The notes beneath the pieces were generated by a model. The model was not told the DNA's origin. It did not search any database and saw only the letters and a list, made by a program, of their open reading frames with translations. A DNA stretch of 51,401 bases from Cellulomonas terrae (GTDB lineage: Bacteria; Actinomycetota; Actinomycetes; Actinomycetales; Cellulomonadaceae): positions 1-51,401 of the forward strand of contig NZ_BJWH01000028.1 in assembly GCF_007990265.1 (NCBI RefSeq). Reading direction: 5' to 3'. Made by a program: the position numbers and the translations under genes. Of the stretch, positions 43,602 through 51,401 are shown one piece after another (within the stretch, counting starts at the first letter, position 1; each line of letters starts with the position of its first letter).

Positions 43602-45944
43602 TCAGAGGGTCGCGCGGACCTTCCGGGTCGCCTCGAGGATGTGCTCCAGCGACGGGGCGACCTCCTCGTAGCGACGGGTCTTCAGGCCGCAGTCCGGGTT
43701 GACCCAGAGCTGGTCGACCGCGATGGCCTTGACCGCCTCGGTGAGGAGCTCCTCGACCTCGGCCTCGCTGGGGACGCGCGGCGAGTGGATGTCGTAGACG
43801 CCGGGGCCGATGCCGCGCGGGTAGCCGGCCGCCGAGATGTCGCCGAGGATCTCCATCTTCGAGCGGGCCGCCTCGATGGACGTGACGTCGGCGTCCAAGC
43901 CGTCGATCGCGCCGATGATCTCGCCGAACTCCGAGTAGCACAGGTGCGTGTGGATCTGCGTGTCGGGGCGGACGCCCGCGGTCGACAGGCGGAACGAGCG
44001 GACCGACCAGTCGAGGTACGCGGCGTGGTCCTCGACTCGCAGCGGCAGCAGCTCGCGCAGGGCGGGCTCGTCCACCTGGATCACGGCGATGCCGGCGGCC
44101 TCGAGGTCGGCGATCTCGTCGCGCAGCGCGAGGCCGACCTGGTTGGCGGTGTCGCCGAGCGGCTGGTCGTCACGCACGAACGACCACGCGAGGATCGTCA
44201 CCGGACCGGTGAGCATGCCCTTGACGGGCTTCTCGGTGAGCGACTGCGTGTACGCGGACCACTCGACCGTGATCGGCTTGGGCCGCGAGACGTCGCCCCA
44301 CAGGATCGAGGGACGCGTGCAGCGCGAGCCGTAGGACTGGACCCAGCCGTTCTGCGTCACGGCGAACCCGTCGAGGTTCTCCGCGAAGTACTGGACCATG
44401 TCGTTGCGCTCGGGCTCGCCGTGCACCAGCACGTCGAAGCCGATCGACTCCTGCAGGTCGACGACGCGGCGGATCTCCGCCTTCATCTCCTCGTCGTACT
44501 GCGCCTCCGTCAGCTCGCCCTTGCCGAACGCCGCGCGGGCGGTACGGATCTCGGTGGTCTGCGGGAACGAGCCGATCGAGGTCGTGGGCAGCGGGGGCAG
44601 GTTGAGCCGCGCTGCCTGGGCGGCCTTGCGCTCGTCGAACGGGCCGCGGTTGAAGGCGGACTCGTCCAGCTCAGCGACGCGGTCGCGGACCTCGGGGTTG
44701 ACGACGCCGGGCGCCGTGCGGCGGGAGTTGATCGCGTCGGTCGCGGCGAGGAGCTGCTCGTGGATCGCCTCGCGGCCCTCGGTCAGACCCTCGGCCAGGG
44801 TGACGACCTCGACGACCTTCTCGTCGGCGAACGCGAGCCACGTCTTGAGCGTGGCGTCGAGGTTCGGCTCGTCGGTGAGGGTGTGGGGGACGTGGAACAG
44901 CGACGTGGACGTGCCGACGGTGACGGCCGCGGCGCCCAGGCCCTCGAGCTGCTCGAGGATCGCCAGCTTGGCGTCGAGGTCGGCGCGCCAGATGTTGTGG
45001 CCGTCGATGACGCCGGCGACGAGCGTCTTGGTCTCCAGGCCGGGGACCGCCTCCGCGGGCGCGTGCCCGCGGACCAGGTCGATGCCGATGGCCTCGACGT
45101 CCGTGGCGGCCAGCACCGGGAACGCCGCGCCGAGGTCGCCGTAGGGCGCCGCGACGAGGATGGCGGGACGCGTCGGACGGGTGAGCTCGGTGGCCAGCGC
45201 GCGGTACGCCTCGATGACGGACGCGAGCAGCTGCTCGGCCGGCACCGCGACCGAGTCGGACACGAGCGCCGGCTCCTCGAGCTGGACCCAGGTGGCACCC
45301 GCGGCGGCGAGGTCCGTGAGCAGCTCGGCGTACACGGGCAGCAGGTCCGCGAGACGGTCGATGGGCGCGAAGCCCTCCGGCGCGTCCTCCGTGGCCTTCG
45401 CCAGGGCGAGGTACGTGACGGGGCCGACGATGACCGGACGCGTCAGCACGCCGTCCGCGAGGGCTTCCTTGAACTCCCGCACGGGACGGTCGCTGGCGTA
45501 GCGGAACTCGGTCTCGGGGCCGATCTCCGGGACGAGGTAGTGGTAGTTGGTGTCGAACCACTTCGTCATCTCGAGCGGGAGGTCGTCGCCACGGCCGCGG
45601 GCCACGGTCGAGTACCCGGCGAGGTCGAGCGCACCGTCCGCGCCGACGACGTCAGCGAACCGCGCCGGCACGGCACCGACGACGGCCGTCGCGTCGAGCA
45701 CGTGGTCGTAGAACGAGAACGCGCTCGGGATCGCGGGCACGTCGGTGGCCAGGCCGAGCTCGGCCAGGCGCGTGCGGGTGCGCCTGCGCAGGTCGGCGGC
45801 GGTCGCCTCGACCTCGTCGGCCGACGTGCGACCGGCCCAGAACGCCTCGAGGGCCTTCTTCAGCTCGCGGCGCGGGCCGATGCGGGGGTAGCCGAGCACG
45901 GAGCTCGCCGGGAAGCTTGGGCTCAGCGGGGGTGTGCTGCTCAT
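43602..45944 (-). CDS. metE: cobalamin-independent methionine synthase
   Basis: 780 residues. It transfers the methyl group from 5-methyl-tetrahydropteroyl-polyglutamate to homocysteine, giving methionine. The N-terminal folate domain (SVLGYPRIGPRRELKKALE) and C-terminal catalytic domain are both complete. Zinc ligands are seen in HTHLCYSEF (His and Cys) and VNPDCGLKTR (Cys), with the Glu between. ATG 45944 lies 6 nt after the metF stop, so metF-metE form one operon behind the SAM riboswitch. Confidence 0.97.
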   Translation of the reverse strand: MSSTPPLSPSFPASSVLGYPRIGPRRELKKALEAFWAGRTSADEVEATAADLRRRTRTRLAELGLATDVPAIPSAFSFYDHVLDATAVVGAVPARFADVVGADGALDLAGYSTVARGRGDDLPLEMTKWFDTNYHYLVPEIGPETEFRYASDRPVREFKEALADGVLTRPVIVGPVTYLALAKATEDAPEGFAPIDRLADLLPVYAELLTDLAAAGATWVQLEEPALVSDSVAVPAEQLLASVIEAYRALATELTRPTRPAILVAAPYGDLGAAFPVLAATDVEAIGIDLVRGHAPAEAVPGLETKTLVAGVIDGHNIWRADLDAKLAILEQLEGLGAAAVTVGTSTSLFHVPHTLTDEPNLDATLKTWLAFADEKVVEVVTLAEGLTEGREAIHEQLLAATDAINSRRTAPGVVNPEVRDRVAELDESAFNRGPFDERKAAQAARLNLPPLPTTSIGSFPQTTEIRTARAAFGKGELTEAQYDEEMKAEIRRVVDLQESIGFDVLVHGEPERNDMVQYFAENLDGFAVTQNGWVQSYGSRCTRPSILWGDVSRPKPITVEWSAYTQSLTEKPVKGMLTGPVTILAWSFVRDDQPLGDTANQVGLALRDEIADLEAAGIAVIQVDEPALRELLPLRVEDHAAYLDWSVRSFRLSTAGVRPDTQIHTHLCYSEFGEIIGAIDGLDADVTSIEAARSKMEILGDISAAGYPRGIGPGVYDIHSPRVPSEAEVEELLTEAVKAIAVDQLWVNPDCGLKTRRYEEVAPSLEHILEATRKVRATL

Positions 45945-45950
45945 CTTTTT

Positions 45951-47057
45951 TCAGTCCCTCGTGGATCGGGCGGGAGCCGTGTCCTGCGGCCAGCTGGCCA
46001 GGTCGGGAGCTGTCCGAGCTCCGCCGTCGAGGTGTGCACCCTCGAGCAGGTCAAGTGCGGCATGGTGCTGGTTGAACGTGTACAGGTGGACGCCGGGGGC
46101 CCCGCCGTCCAGGACGCCGTTGACCAGGTCGACGCTCGCCCGGATGCCCCGGCGATGACGGTCGAGGTCGTCGTCGGCAGAACCGAGCAGGTCGAGCAGG
46201 TCGTGCGGCACGGGGACGCCGGTGAGCTCCTGCACGCGCAGCAGCCGGGCCGGGTCGGTGGTCGGGATGATGCCCGGGATGATCGGGATGGTCACGCCGG
46301 CCTCCCGGGCCTCCGCCACGATACCGAGGTAGTCGTCCGCGTCGAAGAACACCTGCGTGATCGCGAAGTCGGCGCCGGCCTCCTGCTTGGCCAGCAGCGA
46401 GGCGACGTCCTGCGCGCGCGTGCCGCCCGTCGCGTGGTTGCCGCGCGGGAACGCCGCCACCGCGACCGACAGCGGACGTACCCGCGCCCGGACCGCCTGC
46501 GAAGGGCTGTCCGCGCACCGCTGGGCCTCGATCTCGCGCAGCAGCTCGACGAGCTCACCCGCGGTCTGGAGGCCGTCGGGGTGAGCCTCCCAGTCGCTCT
46601 GGTCCGTGGGCGGGTCGCCGCGCAGGGCGAGGAACGACCGCAGGCCCTCGTCGAGGAACTCCCCGACGATCGTGGTGATCTCCTCGCGGGACGTCCCGAC
46701 GCAGGTCAGGTGGGCGATCGGGTTGAGCGACGTCTCCCGCAGCAGCCGCCGGACGAGGGCGCGCGTGGTCACCCGCGTCTTGCCCGAGGCGCCGTAGGTG
46801 ACGGAGACGAAGTCCGGCTGGACGGTCTCGAGCTCCCGGATCGTGGCCCAGAGGCGGGGGGCCGCGTCGGGGTTCCGGGGCGGGAAGAGCTCGAAGGAGA
46901 TGGTCGGGCGGTCGTTGGCCGCGACCGCGCGTCGGCTCGTCGCGGCGTGCAGGCCGGGCGTCCGGGAGTCCACGGCGGCGGCGCTCACGGCGCGACCGAC
47001 CGGGCCGCCGGGCACCGGCGCGGTGCGGGGACACGTGACCTTCGGGACATTGCTCAC
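45951..47057 (-). CDS. metF: 5,10-methylenetetrahydrofolate reductase
   Basis: 368 residues from GTG 47057; the exact start is uncertain because a poorly conserved 50-residue opening precedes the first family motif, and GTG 46988 is an alternative. It makes 5-methyl-THF for MetE. MTHFR motifs: TISFELFPPRNPDAAPRLW, FVSVTYGASG, AHLTCVGTSREEI, ALRGDPPTD and FAITQVFFDADDY (FAD and folate contacts). A gap of 6 nt joins it to metE. The SAM riboswitch P1 stem covers the bases directly upstream of GTG 47057. Confidence 0.94.
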   Translation of the reverse strand: MSNVPKVTCPRTAPVPGGPVGRAVSAAAVDSRTPGLHAATSRRAVAANDRPTISFELFPPRNPDAAPRLWATIRELETVQPDFVSVTYGASGKTRVTTRALVRRLLRETSLNPIAHLTCVGTSREEITTIVGEFLDEGLRSFLALRGDPPTDQSDWEAHPDGLQTAGELVELLREIEAQRCADSPSQAVRARVRPLSVAVAAFPRGNHATGGTRAQDVASLLAKQEAGADFAITQVFFDADDYLGIVAEAREAGVTIPIIPGIIPTTDPARLLRVQELTGVPVPHDLLDLLGSADDDLDRHRRGIRASVDLVNGVLDGGAPGVHLYTFNQHHAALDLLEGAHLDGGARTAPDLASWPQDTAPARSTRD

Positions 47058-47148
47058 TCCATCGCCCCTGGCGGAAGCACCCACACCCTCGCGAGGAGGG
47101 GGGTTGCTGCGGCGTCGTCGAGCCAGGTCTCTCGGCCGCTCTGGATGG
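47057..47148 (-). promoter_or_regulatory. SAM riboswitch (SAM-I type) upstream of metFE
   Basis: On the minus strand the core reads CCAGAGCGGCCGAGAGACC, TGGCTCGACGACGCCGCAG, CAACC and, after a GC hairpin, GGGTGCTTCCGCCAGG. These are the conserved GAGAGA, GCAGCAACC and GGTGCT elements of the actinobacterial SAM-I class. The closing P1 helix pairs CCATC (47148-47144) with GATGG (47063-47059), immediately before the metF GTG. SAM binding would therefore mask the translation start region, an off-switch for methionine synthesis. Confidence 0.85.
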
Positions 47149-47156
47149 TAGGCGTG

Positions 47157-47186
47157 ATGGTAGACCGGCGATCACATGCTGGGCAA
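47157..47186 (-). promoter_or_regulatory. promoter of the riboswitch-metF-metE transcript
   Basis: On the minus strand TTGCCC (47186-47181) and TACCAT (47162-47157) with an 18-bp spacer. Predicted start near 47150, exactly at the first base of the riboswitch P1 helix. Confidence 0.6.
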
Positions 47187-47364
47187 CGTCGCTCGACAGA
47201 TGAGACGGGAGCGTCCGTGGAGTGTCGGCGTCACCGTCAGCCGCGCGGGCGCGCAGGGCGGTGCGAGCAGACCGGCGTCAGCGCGCAGGGCGGCGCGAGG
47301 TGGCCGGTGTGAACAACAGCGCGGCGAGGACCGGCCCGCGACGGCGGGCGCGTCCGTGCCGTCG
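47187..47364. other. non-coding stretch
   Basis: 178 bases between the metF promoter and the small gene at 47365. It holds an imperfect 17-bp direct repeat (47251-47267 and 47283-47299, one difference) of unknown meaning and no supportable gene. Confidence 0.3.
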
Positions 47365-47580
47365 TCAGTGCGGGCGGCGAGGGGCGAGCGTGCTCGTGTG
47401 CATGCGGCTGCGCTGCGACGGGACGTCGAACCACGAGTTCGGGGAGCCGGCTGGGACCGACAGGAGTCCGCTCTGTACCGCCTCGAGAATCTCGGCATCG
47501 GGGACGACGTTGTCCGCCAGAGCCTCGGCCGCCGCACGCGCGGCATCACGCCGGGCGTCGGAGTCGGGCTTGTCCGTCAT
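47365..47580 (-). CDS. small hypothetical protein
   Basis: 71 residues from ATG 47580 (the frame extends three codons further to 47589). A perfect -10 TACAGT lies 7 nt upstream of the ATG, giving a leaderless start, and this is the main support for the gene. The N-terminal half is an Ala/Asp-rich helix (DARRDAARAAAEALADNVVP), followed by DAEILEAVQSGLL and a Ser/Arg/His-rich tail. No family recognised. Nothing around it hints at a function. Confidence 0.5.
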   Translation of the reverse strand: MTDKPDSDARRDAARAAAEALADNVVPDAEILEAVQSGLLSVPAGSPNSWFDVPSQRSRMHTSTLAPRRPH

Positions 47581-47710
47581 GCGGGGCACTGTAGTCGCGC
47601 GTGCCGGGCCCTGCCGAGACCCCCGGAGGGGGTATCACCCGCGGGGAGCACATCTCACCCGCAGCGCGACGGGCCGACCCGGGCGCTTCCGGACATCTCG
47701 GACGCCGCGC

Positions 47711-48289
47711 TCAGTCTCCGGCGACGGCGGGGCACGTCGCCAGGTGGTCGTCGACGACACCGCAGGCCTGCATCGCGGCGTAGGCGGTGACCGGGCCGAC
47801 GAACCGGAAGCCCAGCAGCTTGAGCTCCTTGGCGAGCGCCCGGCTCTCCGGTGTCTGCGCCGGCACGTCGGCCCAGGTGACCGGACGGGTGTGGGTCGAG
47901 CGGTCGGGGGCGTGCGACCAGAGCACCTGGTCGAGCGTGCGACCCGACGCGTGCAGGTCCCGCAGCGCGCGACCGTTGGCGATCGTCGCCTCGATCTTGG
48001 CGCGGTTCCGCACGATGCCGGCGTCGGCCATCAGCCGGGCCACGTCGTCGTCCCCGAACGCGGCGACGAGCTCCGGGTCGAAGTCTGCGAAGGCCGTCCG
48101 GAAGGCGGGCCTCTTGCGCAGGATGGTGATCCACGCGAGCCCGGACTGGAACGCCTCCAGCGCGAACCGCTCGTACAGGGCGTTCTCGCCGTGCACCGGC
48201 CGGCCCCACTCCTCGTCGTGGTACTGCTCGTAGACGGGGTTGCCGTCGCCGAAGCAGCGGCCGGTGCGCGGGACGTCGGACGAGGTCAT
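47711..48289 (-). CDS. tag: DNA-3-methyladenine glycosylase I
   Basis: 192 residues from ATG 48289, with CAGACT 6 nt upstream (leaderless candidate); the frame open to 48769 is a shadow. It excises 3-methyladenine from alkylated DNA. Family motifs: RTGRCFGDGNPVYEQYHDEE, WGRPVHGENALYERFALEAF, QSGLAWITILRKR and the zinc-site residues, with His in HTRPVTWADVPAQTPES and late Cys residues (MQACGVVDDHLATC). Full length; single gene. Confidence 0.94.
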   Translation of the reverse strand: MTSSDVPRTGRCFGDGNPVYEQYHDEEWGRPVHGENALYERFALEAFQSGLAWITILRKRPAFRTAFADFDPELVAAFGDDDVARLMADAGIVRNRAKIEATIANGRALRDLHASGRTLDQVLWSHAPDRSTHTRPVTWADVPAQTPESRALAKELKLLGFRFVGPVTAYAAMQACGVVDDHLATCPAVAGD

Positions 48290-48357
48290 GCGCCGAGTCT
48301 GCCGCGCGCCACCGACACCGGGCCGACGGGCTGTGGACCGCGAGGGCTGTGGGCGGC

Positions 48358-49623
48358 TCAGCCGGCGAGCGCGATGAGGCGCTCGATCCCGTCGAGGATG
48401 AGCACGGTGCCGAAGTCCAGCTCGTCGTCCGGCTCGGCGGCGTCCTCCGGGAAGGAGAACGCGCCCTGGGCGGCGGCCCGCAGGAGGGCCGGATGCTCGT
48501 CGGCCGAGGCGAGGACCGTGATGAGGTCGCCCAGGTCGGGCGGCGGACCCCCGTCTCCGGCGGTCCCGACGGCGGCGGTGCGACCGGTGCCGCTGAGCTC
48601 CTCGCCGATCCGCAGCTGGTCGAGCGTGTTCGACGCCAGCAGGCCGATGGCCCCGACCTTCTGGTGCTCGGTCAGCGGGGTGCCGTCGAGCGCGGAGAGC
48701 ATGGCCTCCATCCAGGCGAGCCGGCTGGGGCCCACGGCGTGCAGGACCGCGGACGAGCGGGCGAGCCACGGGTGCGCGTGCAGGATCGGGCGCTGGACCG
48801 CGAGCAGGAGCTCGAGCCGCTCCCGCCAGCCGCCGACCTCGGGACCGACGACGGGCGGCCGGCCGGACGCGCGGTCGGACATGAGGCTCAGCACCTCGTC
48901 CTTGGACGAGACGTAGCGGTAGAGGGACATCGTCGTGAACCCGAGCGACTCGGCGAGCCGGGCCATCGACACCGCCTCGATCCCTTCGGCGTCGGCCAGC
49001 GCGACGGCCGCGTCGGCGATCTGCTCCAGGGTGAGGCTGGGCCGCGGCCCGGGGCGACCCGGGCTGGGAGATCGCCAGAGCACCGCGATGCCGGGCGGGA
49101 GGTCTGCGGGGACGCTCTCCGTGCCCGCCACCCGCATTGCCTGCCGACGCGCCTTCTCGGCCTCGCGAGCCGCCTGCTGCTGGGCGAGCGCCGCCGCGCG
49201 CTGGGCCTTCTCGGCCTCGCGCAGCTGGCGGGCGGCCTCGCGGACGGCCTGCTGAGCGGCCCGCTCCTCGTCGCGACGCCTCTGCTCGGCCTGCTTCACC
49301 GCGTCCTGCTCGGCGCGGAGCCGGTCGCGCTCGCGCTGCTCGGCCAGCTTGCGGACGTCCTGCTCGGCGCGCAGCCGGTCACGCTCGCGGCGCTCGACCT
49401 CCTTGGCGGCGTCCTGCTCCGCCTTCAGCCGGTCCCGTTCACGCCGCTCGAGCTCCTTCTGGGCGTCGCGGTCGGCCTTCTCCAGGTCGCGACGGCGACG
49501 CTCGGCCTCCTTGGCCTCGGCGCGCTCGGCCTTCTCGCGGTCGCGCCGCAGGAGCTCGGCCTCGCGCCGCGCCTCCTCGGCCTCGCGCCTGGCGAGCTCT
49601 GCCTCTCGTGCCTCGACGTCCAC
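48358..49623 (-). CDS. TetR-family regulator with long N-terminal coiled coil
   Basis: 421 residues from GTG 49623, chosen because AAGGAGGT lies just upstream; the frame to 49740 runs through the operator. Residues about 1-185 are a continuous charged heptad-rich coiled coil (repeats of EAELARREAEEARRE and DRLRAEQD type). The TetR HTH follows at about 210-260 (LTLEQIADAAVALADAEGIE, ARLAESLGFTTMSLYRYVSS), then a TetR_C-type ligand domain. TetR proteins usually lack such an extension and are about 200 residues. Divergent from an ABC exporter across a palindromic operator, it probably represses that exporter. Confidence 0.88.
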   Translation of the reverse strand: MDVEAREAELARREAEEARREAELLRRDREKAERAEAKEAERRRRDLEKADRDAQKELERRERDRLKAEQDAAKEVERRERDRLRAEQDVRKLAEQRERDRLRAEQDAVKQAEQRRRDEERAAQQAVREAARQLREAEKAQRAAALAQQQAAREAEKARRQAMRVAGTESVPADLPPGIAVLWRSPSPGRPGPRPSLTLEQIADAAVALADAEGIEAVSMARLAESLGFTTMSLYRYVSSKDEVLSLMSDRASGRPPVVGPEVGGWRERLELLLAVQRPILHAHPWLARSSAVLHAVGPSRLAWMEAMLSALDGTPLTEHQKVGAIGLLASNTLDQLRIGEELSGTGRTAAVGTAGDGGPPPDLGDLITVLASADEHPALLRAAAQGAFSFPEDAAEPDDELDFGTVLILDGIERLIALAG

Positions 49624-49632
49624 GGCACCTCC

Positions 49633-49662
49633 TTGACCCCTGATCCTATAAGTGTGTATGAA
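49633..49662 (+). promoter_or_regulatory. promoter of the ABC exporter operon
   Basis: TTGACC (49633-49638) and TATGAA (49657-49662) with an 18-bp spacer. The -10 lies inside the palindrome at 49652-49670, so repressor binding would exclude RNA polymerase. Confidence 0.5.
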
Positions 49663-49689
49663 ATACACACACAGTTTATGACATACACA
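49652..49689. promoter_or_regulatory. TetR-type operator: palindrome plus 20-bp-spaced direct repeat
   Basis: GTGTGTATGAAATACACAC (49652-49670) is a perfect palindrome with 8-bp arms. TATGAAATACACA (49657-49669) recurs as TATGACATACACA (49677-49689), exactly 20 bp downstream with one change. AT-rich in a GC-rich genome and located between the divergent TetR and ABC genes. Confidence 0.8.
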
Positions 49690-49702
49690 GAAGGAGAAGG
49701 CG

Positions 49703-50602
49703 ATGACTGCACCCGTCGTCGTCGCCCGGGGACTGCGCAAGTCCTACGGCGACCTGACCGTGCTCGACGGCGTCGACCTCGAGGTCGGCTCGGGCGAGGT
49801 GCTCGCCCTGCTCGGTCCCAACGGAGCCGGCAAGACCACGACCGTGCGCATCCTGTCGACGCTCCTGCTGCCCGACGGAGGCACCGCTCACGTCGCGGGC
49901 AAGGACGTCGTGCGGCAGCCGGCCGAGGTCCGCGCGGCCATCAGCCTCACCGGACAGTTCGCCGCCGTCGACGAGCTGCTGACGGGCGTCGAGAACCTGC
50001 ACCTCATGGCCAGGCTGGCCCACCTGGGACGTGCCGAGGTCCGCACGCGCAGCGCCGAGCTGCTGGAGCTCTTCGACCTCACCGACGCCGGCCGGCGCGT
50101 GGTCAAGACCTACTCGGGGGGCATGCGGCGCCGGCTCGACCTGGCGGTCGGGCTGCTGTCCCGGCCGCAGGTGGTGTTCCTCGACGAGCCGACGACGGGG
50201 CTCGACCCCCGCAGCCGCAACGACCTGTGGGACGTCATCCGGTCGGTCGTGGCCGCCGGCACGACGGTGCTGCTCACCACGCAGTACCTGGAGGAGGCCG
50301 ACCAGCTGGCCGACCGCGTCGCGGTCATCGACCACGGGCGCGTCATCGCGGACGGCACCGCGCGCGAGCTCAAGCGGGCGGTCGGGTCCGCGCACGTCGA
50401 GCTCCGGCTCAAGGACGGCACCGACGAGCGCATCAGCACCGACGGCTCGGTGCCGGACGTCCGGCGGATCCTCGCCGACATCGAGCGCCGCGGCGTCGAC
50501 GTCGACACCTGGGAGGTCCGCTCCCCCACGCTCGACGACGTCTTCCTGACGCTGACGGGCCGCCCCACCGAGTCCGAGCTCGTCACCTCCCGGGAGTCCT
50601 GA
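49703..50602 (+). CDS. ABC exporter ATP-binding protein, DrrA-like
   Basis: 299 residues, ATG 49703 with AAGGAGAAGG upstream. Nucleotide-binding subunit: Walker A GPNGAGKTT (about 39-47), Q-loop SLTGQFAAVDELLTG, signature YSGGMRRRLDLAVGL, Walker B VVFLDEPTTGLD and the H-loop region LLTTQYLEEADQLAD, followed by the C-terminal extension seen in daunorubicin-resistance DrrA proteins. It energises export through the adjacent permease; the substrate is unknown, with drugs or lipids typical. Start codon and stop overlap the next gene (TGATG). Controlled by the divergent TetR. Confidence 0.94.
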   Translation: MTAPVVVARGLRKSYGDLTVLDGVDLEVGSGEVLALLGPNGAGKTTTVRILSTLLLPDGGTAHVAGKDVVRQPAEVRAAISLTGQFAAVDELLTGVENLHLMARLAHLGRAEVRTRSAELLELFDLTDAGRRVVKTYSGGMRRRLDLAVGLLSRPQVVFLDEPTTGLDPRSRNDLWDVIRSVVAAGTTVLLTTQYLEEADQLADRVAVIDHGRVIADGTARELKRAVGSAHVELRLKDGTDERISTDGSVPDVRRILADIERRGVDVDTWEVRSPTLDDVFLTLTGRPTESELVTSRES

Positions 50603-51375
50603 TGACCACGATCACCCCTGCCCTCGGCTGGACCGCCCACGACACCGGAGCCCTCATCGAGCGGTGCCTGCGGCGGTCGCTGCGGCAGCTCGACACCGTC
50701 CTGATGGCGGTGATCCTGCCCGTGGTGCTCCTCCTGCTGTTCGTCTACGTGTTCGGTGGCGCCATCCAGACCGGCGGGGACTACGTGAACTGGGTGGTGC
50801 CCGGCATCGTGCTGCTGACCGCGGGCTACGGCTCGGCCACGACCGCGGTCGACGTCGCCAGCGACATGACCGGGGGCATCATCGACCGCTTCCGGTCCCT
50901 GCCCATCCGTCCGACCGGCGTCCTGACCGGGCACGTGGTGGCCAGCATGGCCCGGAACGCCGTCTCGACGGCCCTGGTGTTCGGCATCGCCATCCTCATC
51001 GGGTTCGACGCGGCCGCGTCGCCGGTGCAGTGGCTGGGCGCGATCGGCCTCATCGCCCTCTTCGTGCTGGCGCTGACGTGGGTGGCCGTCGCCATCGGGA
51101 TCGTCGCGTCCGGGCCGGAGGCGGCGAGCGGGTTCACGTTCGCCATCCTGTTCCTCCCGTACGTGTCCAGCGCGTTCGTGCCGCCGGAGTCGATGCCGGC
51201 GGTGCTGGAGTCGATCGCCACCTACAACCCGATCACGCCCGTCACGGACACGCTCCGGGGGCTGCTCCTGGGCACCCCGATCGGGGACACCTGGGTGGCG
51301 GCCGTCGTGTGGTGCCTGGGGATCTTCGTCGTGGCCCGCGTCGTCGCGGCGCGGCTGTTCCGACGTCGCCGCTGA
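50602..51375 (+). CDS. ABC-2-type exporter permease, DrrB-like
   Basis: 257 residues from ATG 50602, overlapping the ATPase stop. Six hydrophobic helices of the ABC-2 permease family are visible (about 33-55, 68-88, 115-138, 145-168, 175-195 and 232-250), with the family motif around FRSLPIRPTGVLTGHV and NPITPVTDTLRGLLLG. With the DrrA-like ATPase it forms a complete exporter. Full length; ends about 26 bases before the window edge. Confidence 0.92.
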   Translation: MTTITPALGWTAHDTGALIERCLRRSLRQLDTVLMAVILPVVLLLLFVYVFGGAIQTGGDYVNWVVPGIVLLTAGYGSATTAVDVASDMTGGIIDRFRSLPIRPTGVLTGHVVASMARNAVSTALVFGIAILIGFDAAASPVQWLGAIGLIALFVLALTWVAVAIGIVASGPEAASGFTFAILFLPYVSSAFVPPESMPAVLESIATYNPITPVTDTLRGLLLGTPIGDTWVAAVVWCLGIFVVARVVAARLFRRRR

Positions 51376-51401
51376 GGTCGGGCGGCGGGCCAGCGCGGCC
51401 C

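Noticed and set aside
47251..47299. 17-bp direct repeat as an attachment site or insertion footprint
   Set aside because: One mismatch, 32 bp apart, GC-rich and next to no integrase or transposase. Too little evidence for a mobile element.
43641..47312. 1223-residue plus-strand frame across metE and metF
   Set aside because: Shadow of two clearly identified minus-strand enzymes; it also runs through the SAM riboswitch.

Overview
The window is a very GC-rich actinobacterial chromosome segment, most consistent with the Micrococcales and probably Cellulomonas or a close relative. The reasons are strong G/C preference at third codon positions, many GTG starts, frequent 4-nt stop/start overlaps, two secreted pectate lyases, a MoeZ-type adenylyltransferase-rhodanese, a RamB-type regulator beside the glyoxylate-shunt genes, and MtrAB-style leaderless promoters. 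The genus is an inference. I see no tRNA, rRNA, insertion sequence, prophage or CRISPR array.

Layout. 1-92: start of a lipoprotein gene running off the left edge. 290-3153 (minus): a translationally coupled cassette of a WXG100-like protein, a 480-residue polymorphic toxin-like protein, a probable immunity protein and two more small genes. 3469-6787 (plus): secreted and lipid-anchored proteins of unknown role, a zinc-ribbon protein and a GyrI-like protein. 6988-9880: PL1 and PL3 pectate lyases that share a leader and a carbohydrate-binding-like module placed at opposite ends. 10001-14685: an Hsp90-like ATPase coupled to a 950-residue repeat protein. 14744-16515: an unknown protein and a lipoprotein with a degenerate thermonuclease domain. 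16529-21192: ramB-like regulator divergent from aceA, then aceB (glyoxylate shunt). 21418-27971: NAD(P)-binding reductase, DUF2510/DUF4333 membrane protein, a 12-codon ORF with an extreme ribosome binding site, methionine aminopeptidase, methylmalonate-semialdehyde dehydrogenase, quinone oxidoreductase, low-molecular-weight phosphatase and glutathione peroxidase. 28051-35287: an aminotransferase and a nearly complete molybdenum cofactor cluster (moeZ-moeA-moaC-mobA-DUF6457-moaD facing mogA-moaE-moaA). 35426-41041: a membrane protein, then a tandem glycine riboswitch and gcvP-gcvT-gcvH. 41328-42066: orphan LuxR-type HTH and Nudix hydrolase. 42116-47162 (minus): sulfur-amino-acid block of SAM riboswitch-metF-metE and malY, plus a tiny DnaJ-like zinc-ribbon protein. 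47365-51375: a small unknown gene, tag glycosylase, a TetR regulator with a long coiled-coil extension, and the divergent DrrAB-type ABC exporter it probably controls.

How the parts work together. Three metabolic blocks carry a visible matching control element: the glycine riboswitch on the glycine cleavage genes, the SAM riboswitch on metFE, and repeated candidate operators around aceA and aceB next to the ramB-like gene. MalY-type beta-lyase (homocysteine supply), MetF (methyl-THF) and MetE (methyl transfer) form one pathway. The Hsp90-like/repeat-protein pair, the toxin cassette, the 12-codon leader ORF and the coiled-coil TetR fusion are the least explained parts.
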